Shown: positions 1-6,760 of the stretch, piece after piece
Layout: every line of letters starts with the position of its first letter
Numbering within the stretch: the stretch's first letter is position 1
Assembly (NCBI GenBank): GCA_038137215.1
Contig: JAYQBG010000033.1
Coordinates: 1 to 26,107 of the forward strand
Origin: JABJAG01 sp038137215
Lineage (GTDB): Bacteria; Pseudomonadota; Alphaproteobacteria; UBA6615
Length of the DNA stretch: 26,107 nt
Direction: 5' to 3'
Notes under the pieces: generated by a model
Told to the model about the DNA's origin: nothing
Databases searched by the model: none
What the model saw: only the letters and a program-made list of their open reading frames with translations
Position numbers and translations under genes: made by a program

Positions 1-1
1 C

Positions 2-112
2 ACCGAGACCTTCACGGTAAACTTGGAGCCTGACGACGCCAACACGGTCGATGTCTGGGTCGCCAATGGTGAGGGTATGTATGCGATGAAGGGGCGGACG
101 GAGTTCGCCTAA
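2..112 (+). CDS. 3' end of an unknown gene (partial)
   Basis: An open frame runs in from the left edge and ends at TAA (110-112), giving the last 36 residues of a protein that ends in GRTEFA. The stretch is acidic (EPDD, DVWVANGEG) and has no membrane segment. The family cannot be recognised from so short a tail. The frame has high GC at third positions like the native genes downstream, so it is probably real. It is followed directly by intergenic repeats, so it is likely the last gene of its transcription unit. Confidence 0.5.
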   Translation, partial: TETFTVNLEPDDANTVDVWVANGEGMYAMKGRTEFA

Positions 113-134
113 ACGAAACGCGCGTCTCCGGAAA

Positions 135-201
135 TCCTCATGCTGAGCCTGTCGAAGTATGAGGATATCGCCCTCGCCCTTCGTCAGGCGCGGGGTGAGG
201 G
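135..201. repeat. Dispersed palindromic repeat, family C (copy 1)
   Basis: The core CCTCATGCTGAGCCTG is followed by CGAAGTATGAGG, giving imperfect dyad symmetry around CCTCAT...ATGAGG. The same core recurs at 10422-10499, and a decayed version lies at 18520-18586. All copies are intergenic. Confidence 0.7.
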
Positions 202-234
202 CTCAATCTGACAACCGGAACAGGCCAATGCTGG

Positions 235-262
235 CCTAGGTCGCGACCATCTCGCGCAGCAG
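235..262 (-). repeat. 28-bp duplicate of the 3' end of the downstream reductase pseudogene
   Basis: Read on the minus strand this segment encodes LLREMVAT followed by TAG. Those are the last eight codons plus stop of the ketopantoate-reductase-like gene, whose own copy is at 375-402. By eye 25 of 28 positions match. The two copies flank the family A repeat at 278-363. It is either a remnant of a deleted tandem paralogue or a duplication made when the repeat arrived. Confidence 0.65.
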
Positions 263-277
263 CGCTCATTTTACCAC

Positions 278-363
278 GTCATTGCGAACGCAGTGAAGCA
301 ATCCAGTCCACCGCTGAACAGGTCTGCTCTGGATTGCCGCGGGCCTGCGGCCCTCGCAATGAC
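278..363. repeat. Dispersed palindromic repeat, family A (copy 1)
   Basis: The element starts GTCATTGCGAACG, contains GCAATCCAG and then CTGGATTGC, and ends CGCAATGAC, so both arms are inverted repeats. Other copies are at 2891-2979 and 6639-6729, with a half copy at 3114-3143. It lies between the end of the reductase pseudogene and the duplicated copy of that gene's end. Confidence 0.8.
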
Positions 364-375
364 GGCTTGGTCGGC

Positions 376-1404
376 CTACGTCGCAACCATCTCGCGCAGG
401 AGGTCGAGGTTCTCGGGTGCGGGTTCCAGTTCCCCGCGCCGGATTCGCTCGGTAATCTCGACAATGGCGGCATTGGCCGGGGCGGTCATGCCGCGCCCGG
501 TCAGGGTGGCCAGCACCGCGCCGTTGACGTCGTTGGTCTCGCTCATCCGGTTCTTGTTGTGATCCATCAGCACGGTCGTCAGCGTGTTGGGCCGGGTGAA
601 CGACATCAGCTTGTCGTGCAGCAGTTCGAGCAGCTGGTTGGTGTTCTCCATATCCTCGGGCTTGAGGCCGAAGATCGGCACCACCGGGTGGTCCCGCACT
701 TCGCCGGCCGCCAGCGCTTCGCCACCGTCTTTCAGCATCACTTCGCGCATGCCCGGCAGGGCGACGGCTTCGTCGATGGGCAGGCCGACCAGCGCCGTGG
801 TGGCCAGCGTCATGGCGTTGCTGACCAGCTTCATCCACTTCGCGGCCAGAATGTCGTCCGATATCTCGACAAGCCCGGCGTGGCCCAGAACCTCGGCGAT
901 CTCGGGCTCCCGGCCTGCGGTCGCCGGGTCGGCGCTGCCGATGGCAAACCAGGACCCGCCATCGGGCGGTGAGGAACGCTTGACGATCCCCGGTTCGTGA
1001 AGTTCGGAAGCCACCTCAATCACGCAGGCCATGGCTCGCTCGACGCCAACGGCCTCGACAATCGCCTCATAGCTCATGCCATTCTACACGCCGACGACCA
1101 TGCCGTCCGCGGCCAGATACGGTTCGATCAGGCGCGCCGCCCAGGGCGTGTCGTACGCCTTGAACAACATGAAGACGATGTCGAAGGGCTCGGTGAAGGT
1201 CGCCACATCGCAGAGGTGATACGCATTGACCGCCTCTTCGAGGGTCTCTTCCGGCATCTCGATCCGCGCGCCGTTGGCACGCAGGGCCTCCACATGGGCG
1301 GGCCACTGATCGATCAGGGTCACGTCGAGGCCCGCACGGATCAGGTCCACACCAATGGCGGTCCCGTTCGCGCCGGAACCGAGGATGGCGATCTTCTTGC
1401 ACAT
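376..1404 (-). pseudogene. Ketopantoate reductase-like (ApbA/PanE family) gene with an in-frame TAG
   Basis: The family reduces 2-keto acids such as ketopantoate with NAD(P)H in the cytoplasm. The N-terminal half (ATG at 1404) has the Rossmann start MCKKIAILGSGANG. The C-terminal half has KWMKLVSNA, matching the family's Lys/Asn helix, and DVNGAVLATLTGRG near the end. The two halves are in one frame, separated only by TAG at 1084-1086, in the context VVGV-stop-NGMSY. The family has QNG here, so a CAG to TAG change explains the break. The whole would be about 342 residues, normal for the family. It is the third gene of a minus-strand operon, 13 bp after the YCII gene. The substrate is uncertain and it need not be PanE. 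It could be a recent pseudogene, a read-through gene or a sequence error. Confidence 0.85.
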
Positions 1405-1417
1405 GGAACGCTCCGGG

Positions 1418-2113
1418 TTAGGCGAGGGACTTCCCGTATCGCCAGCGATAGATATTGATCTCGGAAAACACGCCGGCCGCGGTTATGGGTTCGTTGGTCA
1501 CAAGGTCGAGCGCGGCAGCACGATCGGGAACCTCGATGATGAACAGGCTGCCGATCAGGGTCTGTCCGTCATCGGAGCGCAACGGGCCATGGGCGACATA
1601 CTTGTCGATGATCGAGCCCTGGTATTCGTGATGGGCCGCCGCGCTTTGCTTGCGCAGGGCCGGGGCATCGGGGCCGTCGATGCACTCGCAGACGAACATC
1701 TGCTGGTCAGGATCGGGTTCGCGGTCCAGCTGGGTCAAACGCTTGCTGCTGATGAACCGCATGATCCGTGGCGGCTGCAGCATGCCGGCCTTCGCAAACC
1801 CGTCGCCGGCGGCAAACGCTTCCGCCGATGCGCGGTCGGGCACATTGATGATCGACATGGTGCCGAGCGGGGTCGTGCCGTCTTCCGACAGCAACGGTCC
1901 GGCAAAGCGAAGCTGTTCGCGGTGCGCGGCCATATGCGCCAGATGGGGCTCCATGGCCTCGGCGCGCTCTTCGGCCGCCCCGGGCGCATAGAGGCTGCGG
2001 ACATAGAACTCCGGCGGGCGCGAGAGGTAGTAATCCAGCAGCGCCTGACCCGACAGCCCGTAACGCGGATCGTCGGGCCGGTAGCCGCCGGGATTGTCCG
2101 GACCTGCGGTCAA
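1418..2113 (-). CDS. Tandem YCII-domain protein
   Basis: The product, about 231 aa, has two similar halves of the YCII alpha/beta-barrel type, roughly residues 36-125 and 138-225. Each contains a GPL...DG...GS/T..I..VPDRA pattern. YCII proteins are small cytoplasmic proteins, some with peroxidase- or dehalogenase-like roles. The function here is unknown. There is no ATG or GTG before the first domain. The only candidate start is TTG at 2113, three bases after the GST stop, and it has no clear ribosome-binding site. It is also in the same frame as the GST, so translation probably depends on coupling to the GST or on reading through its TAG. It ends in TAA. Confidence 0.8.
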   Translation of the reverse strand: MTAGPDNPGGYRPDDPRYGLSGQALLDYYLSRPPEFYVRSLYAPGAAEERAEAMEPHLAHMAAHREQLRFAGPLLSEDGTTPLGTMSIINVPDRASAEAFAAGDGFAKAGMLQPPRIMRFISSKRLTQLDREPDPDQQMFVCECIDGPDAPALRKQSAAAHHEYQGSIIDKYVAHGPLRSDDGQTLIGSLFIIEVPDRAAALDLVTNEPITAAGVFSEINIYRWRYGKSLA

Positions 2114-2116
2114 CGG

Positions 2117-2812
2117 CTATTCGGCCGCCGCGCTGGCGTCGTCAAAGAAGGTCCCGGCATGGGTGCCGCGCCGTTTCAGGCTGGCGATGAACTCTGCCTC
2201 GAAATTGTCGGGCACGGCGCCGGTGATCCGTTCATCGGCCAGCAGGGTGTCCGCCCAGGCCCGGATCAGCGGATAGTCGTCGATCAGGTTGTTTTTCAGA
2301 ACCCTGTCCGCGAACAAATGACGCTGCAGGAACGGGGCATAGGCCGCATCGACCAGCGCCAGGTCCGGCCCGTTGAAATAGGGGCCGTCATTGCCGCGCC
2401 CTGCGAGCGCCCCTTCGACCTTGGCGAGCTTGTCTTTCGCATCGGCGACCGCCTGTTCCATCTCCTCCCTGGATTTGGAGTAATGGATGGTGCTGATGGC
2501 GCTGGCGAAGGTCGGCACAAAATCCGTCCAGGCGCGGTTCTTGGCGCGGGCCAACGGGTCTTCCGGATGGAGGCGCGGCGGGACCACCTCGTCGAGGTAC
2601 TCCGCGATGGCGTTGGACTCGAACAGAATCTCGTCGCCGACCTTGAGCACCGGAACCTTGCCGTGGGGCGAGATTTCCAGGAACCAGTCGGGCTTGTTCA
2701 GCAGGTCGATATAGGTGACGTCGAACTCGATATCTTTGGCACGCAAGAGGATCACGGCGCGCTGGACCCATGGTCAGGTGAACGAGCTGATCAGATGGTA
2801 TTTATCGGTCAT
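2117..2812 (-). CDS. Glutathione S-transferase family protein with in-frame TGA at the active-site Cys (candidate selenoprotein)
   Basis: From ATG at 2812 the frame reads MTDKYHLISSFT, then TGA (2774-2776, codon 13), then PWVQRAVILLRAKDIEF. Further on are the thioredoxin-fold GST motif GKVPVL, the glutathione-site pair FESNAIAEYLDE, and a helical C-terminal domain ending at TAG (2117-2119). The total is about 231 residues, normal for omega/SspA-like GSTs. In that group the position of the TGA carries the catalytic Cys of a CP motif. Reading TGA as selenocysteine would therefore give a full-length enzyme with a Sec active site. An annotation starting downstream at GTG (2755) would lack the first beta strand and the catalytic residue. 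It is the first gene of an operon whose third gene is broken, so a decay mutation (TGC to TGA) remains possible. Confidence 0.8.
2739..2776 (-). promoter_or_regulatory. Candidate bacterial SECIS stem-loop after the GST TGA
   Basis: Counting from the base after UGA in the mRNA, bases 12-17 (GCGCGC) can pair with bases 30-35 (GCGUGC): six pairs including one G-U. This leaves a 12-base loop that begins CGUG. The loop starts 17 bases after the UGA and has a G among its first two bases, which agrees with the general bacterial SECIS pattern as I know it. A competing five-pair stem (bases 5-9 with 21-25) is also possible, and GC-rich DNA makes such stems common, so support is modest. Confidence 0.4.
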
Positions 2813-2869
2813 GGAATTTCCCCGTGTTTGAGGTCGCAATCATAGGTGGCGGCGGGAAGCCGGTCAAAG

Positions 2870-2888
2870 CCGTGAGAATTCCTCACGG
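2870..2888. other. Perfect hairpin upstream of the GST operon
   Basis: CCGTGAG and CTCACGG form a 7-bp inverted repeat around a 5-base centre, about 60 bp upstream of the GST start codon. It could be an operator for the minus-strand operon or part of the adjoining repeat cluster. No T-run follows it. Confidence 0.35.
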
Positions 2889-2890
2889 TG

Positions 2891-2979
2891 GTCATTGCGA
2901 ACGGAGTGAAGCAATCCAGCAGCGCTGCTGCGTGAAAGTCTGCTCTGGATTGCCACGGGCCTGCGGCCCTCGCAATGAC
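2891..2979. repeat. Dispersed palindromic repeat, family A (copy 2)
   Basis: It has the same arms as the copy at 278-363: GTCATTGCGAACG with GCAATCCAG, and CTGGATTGCC with CGCAATGAC. The two copies also share the central GGCCTGCGGCCCT. It lies in the repeat-filled gap 2813-3147, which otherwise holds no gene. Confidence 0.8.
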
Positions 2980-3011
2980 AGCCTCGTCATGACAGTGATT
3001 GCATCTCCATC

Positions 3012-3100
3012 GTCATGCCCGCGCAGGCGGGCATCCATAAACACCGTGTCAGACCGGGCGGCCGCCTGAGTTTATGGGTTCCCGCCTTCGCGGGAACGAC
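3012..3100. repeat. Dispersed palindromic repeat, family B (copy 1)
   Basis: One arm is GTCATGCCCGCGCAGGCGGGCATCC and the other is TTCCCGCCTTCGCGGGAACGAC, each itself a hairpin. The arms are joined by a TAAAC/GTTTA inner pair. The element recurs in opposite orientation at 16310-16400. Confidence 0.75.
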
Positions 3101-3113
3101 GCGATGTGGCGAG

Positions 3114-3143
3114 GCGAACGGCGTGAAGCAATCCAGCAGCGCC
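3114..3143. repeat. Half copy of repeat family A
   Basis: Only the left arm (GCGAACGGCGTGAAGCAATCC and what follows) is present, ending a few bases before the stop codon of the dehydrogenase at 3148. It looks like a truncated insertion or recombination product. Confidence 0.55.
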
Positions 3144-3147
3144 GGGT

Positions 3148-4035
3148 TTAGGACGCCGGCGGTTCGTCCCGTGGAATCCCCGCCATATGTTCCAGTACGG
3201 CGAGGATGGACGCGGCGTCCTGCTTGCCGCGGCCCTGTGAACCGGCGGCGATGTAGTAGGGGATTGCCGCATCGAACATCGGGGTGGGGCTGCCGACCGC
3301 GTCGGCGAAATCGCGGATGATATCCTTGTCCTTCAGCTGGATCGCCAGTTCGGCGGTGGGGTCGTCGTAATCGCCGTTGATCCACTTCTCCGCCCGGATT
3401 TCGAAGACCTTCGAATAGGCCGCGCTGTCCATGACGGCATCCGCCATCTGGTTCAGGTCGATCCCCGCCTTGCGAGCGAGCAGGAAGGCTTCGGCGCAGG
3501 CCATGTTCTGGATCGAGATCATCAGGTTGATGACGTATTTGATTTTCGAGGACATGCCGTAGTCCCCGACATGGGTCACGCTCTTGCAGAACGCCTGAAG
3601 TGCAGGTTGAGCGCGGTCGAAGGCATCGGTATCCCCGCTGACCAGCATGGCAAGCTCGCCCGCCTGTGCCTGGGGGCGCGCCCCGCTGACCGGGCAATCG
3701 AGCAACGCGATCCCGGCGCGGCGGAGTTCTTCATGGGCCGCTTCCTTTTCGGACAGCGGGAAGGTGCAGAAGTCGGACACGATCAGCCCGCGCCGCCCGG
3801 TCGCCACGATGGCAGCCAGCGAGGCCCGCCACGCGGTCAAGGAGGCCACGGCCAGCACGATCAGATCGGCGCGCTCGGCGACTTCGGCCGCATCGGCGGC
3901 GTCCTGCACGCCCGCCGCGGTGACGCGCGCCGGGTCGATATCGAAGCCGACCACCGTGTGGCCCGCGGCGGCGAGGTTGCGCGCCACGCCGCCGCCGATA
4001 TTGCCCAGCCCGATAACGCCCGCGTTCAGCGCCAT
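3148..4035 (-). CDS. 3-hydroxyisobutyrate dehydrogenase-family oxidoreductase (copy 1)
   Basis: This 295-aa cytoplasmic protein belongs to the beta-hydroxyacid dehydrogenase family, which oxidises short 3-hydroxy acids with NAD(P)+. Visible motifs are the dinucleotide site GVIGLGNIGGG at the N-terminus, the substrate loop DCPVSGA (family DxPVSGG) and the catalytic-helix KIKYVINLM with Lys and Asn at the expected spacing. Length is typical. The ATG at 4035 lies 2 bp after the stop of the paralogous upstream gene (4038-4979), so the two are co-transcribed and probably translationally coupled. It ends in TAA next to a half repeat. The exact substrate cannot be told; hydroxyisobutyrate, tartronate semialdehyde and related acids are all possible. 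Confidence 0.9.
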   Translation of the reverse strand: MALNAGVIGLGNIGGGVARNLAAAGHTVVGFDIDPARVTAAGVQDAADAAEVAERADLIVLAVASLTAWRASLAAIVATGRRGLIVSDFCTFPLSEKEAAHEELRRAGIALLDCPVSGARPQAQAGELAMLVSGDTDAFDRAQPALQAFCKSVTHVGDYGMSSKIKYVINLMISIQNMACAEAFLLARKAGIDLNQMADAVMDSAAYSKVFEIRAEKWINGDYDDPTAELAIQLKDKDIIRDFADAVGSPTPMFDAAIPYYIAAGSQGRGKQDAASILAVLEHMAGIPRDEPPAS

Positions 4036-4037
4036 GC

Positions 4038-4979
4038 CTACTTCTTCTTGGCGGTCTTGCGCCGGGCCGGTGCTCGCTTTTTCTTGCGCGGGATACCGGC
4101 CATCTGCTCGTAGATGCGCGTGACCACGCCGGGGTCTTCATTGTCATAGCCCTGGGCGAGCGCGGCATAGGCGGAGAACATGCTGGCCTGGAAGACGGGC
4201 ACGGGCGCGTTGTTGTCCTTGGCGTAGTCCTCGATCAGGTTGTTGTCCTTGATCATCACGGTCAGATCGGCGGTTTTCACCTTCGGGTCGGCGTATTCGT
4301 CAGCCAGCATCAGCGGCCCGCGATACTCGATCACCCGCGAGTTGCCGGCGGATTTCTTGAGCACTTCCCCGAACACATCGAGATCGATGCCGGAGGCGCG
4401 CGCCAGCGTGATGGCTTCGGCAAAGGCGGCGCCGTGGACGCTGATCAGCATGTTGATCAGCATCTTCAGCTTCATGCCGTCGCCGAACGGACCGACATGA
4501 TACTGCAGCATGGTGAAGGCTTCGAGCACCGGCTTGACCCGGTTGAAGTCCTTCTTGGTGCCGCTGACCATGATCGTGATATCGCCGGTGGCGGCCTGCT
4601 TGCCCGCGCCGCTGACCGGGGCGTCCATCAGGACCGCGCCCTTGCCGGCCAGGGCTTCGCGCGCCCGTTCCTTGTCTTCGATGCCCAGGGTCGAGGTTTC
4701 CAGAACGATCAGGCCCTTCTGGGCACCGGCCAGGATGCCGTCCTTGCCGGAGACGACCGCATCGAGGATCGCCGGCGAGGTGAGGGAGGTGAACACCACA
4801 TCGGATTTGCGCGCGACATCGGCCGCGCTCTTGCCGGCTTTGCCGCCGGCCTTCACCAGTGCGTTCACTTTCGATTTTACCGGATCGAACCCGGTGACCT
4901 GAAAGCCGCCCTTGGCAATGTTCGCGGCAAACGCGCCGCCCATGATTCCCAGTCCGACAACGCCAACACGTAAGCTCAT
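4038..4979 (-). CDS. 3-hydroxyisobutyrate dehydrogenase-family oxidoreductase (copy 2) with a Lys/Arg-rich tail
   Basis: This 313-aa beta-hydroxyacid dehydrogenase has GVVGLGIMGG at residues 6-15, DAPVSGAGKQA at 119-129, and the catalytic helix K172-MLIN176. ATG at 4979 was chosen because a strong GGGGGAG ribosome-binding site precedes it. The open frame continues upstream to 5120, but that part does not resemble the family. The last 17 residues (PRKKKRAPARRKTAKKK) are a basic Ala/Lys tail not usual in this family, reminiscent of histone H1-like or nucleic-acid-binding tails. It is the first gene of a pair with 3148-4035. The promoter must lie in the 247-bp divergent gap before the gene at 5227. 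The stop is TAG. Confidence 0.9.
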   Translation of the reverse strand: MSLRVGVVGLGIMGGAFAANIAKGGFQVTGFDPVKSKVNALVKAGGKAGKSAADVARKSDVVFTSLTSPAILDAVVSGKDGILAGAQKGLIVLETSTLGIEDKERAREALAGKGAVLMDAPVSGAGKQAATGDITIMVSGTKKDFNRVKPVLEAFTMLQYHVGPFGDGMKLKMLINMLISVHGAAFAEAITLARASGIDLDVFGEVLKKSAGNSRVIEYRGPLMLADEYADPKVKTADLTVMIKDNNLIEDYAKDNNAPVPVFQASMFSAYAALAQGYDNEDPGVVTRIYEQMAGIPRKKKRAPARRKTAKKK

Positions 4980-5155
4980 TTCAACTCCCCCATTTTGCTG
5001 TTTCTTGGAATTGCACCCAAGCGCGCAAGATTGGATGAAAGTATAGACGGGCGGGGGTGGCAGGCATACCGCTTCGAAGCTCCGGGGTTTGGAGAACCGG
5101 GTTTCGCGCTTTGGCCGCATGGCAAAATTTGTTCAGTTCTGTCGGGGCGAGGTGG

Positions 5156-5184
5156 CAGACAACACACGCGCTGCGCCCTAATAT
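5156..5184 (+). promoter_or_regulatory. Possible sigma70-type promoter
   Basis: CAGACA (5156-5161) is followed after 17 bp by TAATAT (5179-5184), 42 bp before the ATG of the Gfo/Idh/MocA gene. Four of six bases match each consensus. Position and spacing are right, but the match is weak. The rest of the gap 4980-5226 shows no other clear element. Confidence 0.3.
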
Positions 5185-5226
5185 GTGTACTCGTTTTGAG
5201 TTCTAGAGAAGGTTTGAGGAAGAAAC

Positions 5227-6237
5227 ATGATCAACGCAGCAATTGTCGGCCTCGGCTGGTGGGGCAAGGTTCTGGTGGATTCGGTTCAGGGCAAATCGGA
5301 CAACATCACCTTCACCCATGGCGCGACGCGCACCAAATCAAAGGCGCAGGATTACGCCGACGAGAAAGGCTTTACGCTGGTGGACAGCTATGAAGACCTG
5401 CTCGCCATCGATGACCTCGACGCTGTGGTGCTCGCGACACCCCATTCGAAGCATTTGGAGCAGATCGAGGCTGCCGCTGCGGCTGGCAAGCATGTGTTCT
5501 GTGAGAAGCCGCTGACCCTGACCAAGGCCGATGCCGAAGCGGCGTTTGCGGCCTGTGAGAAGGCGGGCGTGGTGCTGGCGACGGGCTTCAACCGTCGTTT
5601 CCATCCCTCGGTCCACCGGGCCAAGGAACTTGTGGAAGCCGGCGCGCTGAAAGAGCTGATGCATGTGGAGGGCACCATGTGCGCGCCCAACGGCATGTTC
5701 CTGGCCAAGGAGGCCTGGCGCGCCGACAAGACCGAAACACCCGTAGGTGGCCTGACCCCGATGGGTGTGCATCTGATCGACATCTACATCAACCTCTTTG
5801 GCAAGATCGACGAGGTCTATTGCCAGTCCTTCCGCCGCGCGGTGCCCAACGACACCGATGACACGTCGTCGATGCTGTTCATGTTCGAAAACGGCATGTC
5901 CGGCTACATGGCCAATATGCTGGCGACGGCCCCGAGCTTCCGCATGCAGGCCTATGGGCTGGGCGGGGCCATCGAGATCCGCAAACCCGACCTGTCGTCC
6001 TTCGAGTTCGTGCAGAACGGCGATGGGCCGATCACCGGCGCGACCGGGAAAATCGAATCTGCGTCCGAGGATTTCTCCGGCTTCGACATGGTCAACGCCG
6101 AACTGGAAGCGCTGGCAGCGGCATGCGCTGGAAACGCGGATTATCCGGTGCCGCAGGATGATGTGGTTCACGGCATTGCTGTTGTGGAAGCCGTGGTGAA
6201 ATCGGCCGAAAGCGGCAAGCCCGTGAAGGTACAATAG
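5227..6237 (+). CDS. Gfo/Idh/MocA-family NAD(P)-dependent oxidoreductase
   Basis: The 336-aa product has the Rossmann start AAIVGLGWWGK, the family signature CEKPLTL (EKP motif, around residue 94) and the GVHLIDIYINLFG helix of the C-terminal alpha/beta domain with the catalytic His/Asp region. The family oxidises or reduces sugars, inositols and related polyols with NAD(P)(H) in the cytoplasm. The substrate is not deducible. ATG at 5227 is preceded by GAGGAAG. The stop TAG is only 8 bp before the next start, so it forms an operon with the VOC gene. Confidence 0.92.
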   Translation: MINAAIVGLGWWGKVLVDSVQGKSDNITFTHGATRTKSKAQDYADEKGFTLVDSYEDLLAIDDLDAVVLATPHSKHLEQIEAAAAAGKHVFCEKPLTLTKADAEAAFAACEKAGVVLATGFNRRFHPSVHRAKELVEAGALKELMHVEGTMCAPNGMFLAKEAWRADKTETPVGGLTPMGVHLIDIYINLFGKIDEVYCQSFRRAVPNDTDDTSSMLFMFENGMSGYMANMLATAPSFRMQAYGLGGAIEIRKPDLSSFEFVQNGDGPITGATGKIESASEDFSGFDMVNAELEALAAACAGNADYPVPQDDVVHGIAVVEAVVKSAESGKPVKVQ

Positions 6238-6245
6238 CAACAACC

Positions 6246-6629
6246 ATGAGTACTCCGCCGACCATCGAGGGCCTGTCAGCCGTCACGCTCGGCACCCACG
6301 ACATGGCGCGCTCGGTGGCGTTCTACGAGGCACTTGGGTTTGAACGGATCTATGGCGGGCCTGATGAGGCCTTCACCTCCTTTGCCGCGGGCAATGGGTT
6401 TCTCAACATTATTGCCCAGCCAGAGAACGTGAAGCTGTCGTGGTGGGGGCGGGCGATCTTCTACGTCTCGGATGTGGATGCGATGTTCGTGCGCGCCGTC
6501 GATGCGGGGCTCGATCCCGATACGGCCCCCGAGGATGCGGCCTGGGGCGAGCGGTACTTTCACCTGACCGATCCCGATGGCCACGAACTGAGCTTCGCGC
6601 GCCCTCTGGCGGATGGCGGGGAATCTTGA
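6246..6629 (+). CDS. VOC-superfamily (glyoxalase/bleomycin-resistance fold) protein
   Basis: The 127-aa product has the paired beta-alpha-beta-beta-beta modules of the vicinal oxygen chelate fold: VTLGTHDMARSVAFYEALGF at the start of the first module and FYVSDVDAMFVRAVDAG opening the second, closing with LTDPDGHELSFARP. The DPDGHELSF ending and its Glu are typical of metal-binding members, but the first module lacks an obvious metal His. It may be a lyase, isomerase or ligand-binding protein. It follows the oxidoreductase gene after 8 bp without a strong ribosome-binding site, which suggests coupling. The stop is TGA, and a family A repeat lies behind it. Confidence 0.88.
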   Translation: MSTPPTIEGLSAVTLGTHDMARSVAFYEALGFERIYGGPDEAFTSFAAGNGFLNIIAQPENVKLSWWGRAIFYVSDVDAMFVRAVDAGLDPDTAPEDAAWGERYFHLTDPDGHELSFARPLADGGES

Positions 6630-6638
6630 GTGTTTCTC

Positions 6639-6729
6639 GTCATTGCGAGGTGCCGCAGGCACCGTGGCAATCCAGTCCGGTGTTTCACGTGGCACATGAA
6701 CTGGATTGCTTCGCGTTGCTCGCAATGAC
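6639..6729. repeat. Dispersed palindromic repeat, family A (copy 3)
   Basis: GTCATTGCGAGG, GCAATCCAG, CTGGATTGC and CGCAATGAC give the same arm order as the copies at 278-363 and 2891-2979. The centre differs. It separates the VOC gene from the MDR gene and could fold as a hairpin in the transcript. Confidence 0.8.
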
Positions 6730-6760
6730 TGCCGCTTAGATAAACCTTCAGGAGTTAGCC

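Noticed and set aside
1355..2845. Long plus-strand open frame of 496 codons
   Set aside because: It runs antisense to the reductase, YCII and GST genes, whose minus-strand products have clear family motifs. The plus product is Gly/Arg/Asp-rich with no recognisable domain, a usual shadow in high-GC DNA.
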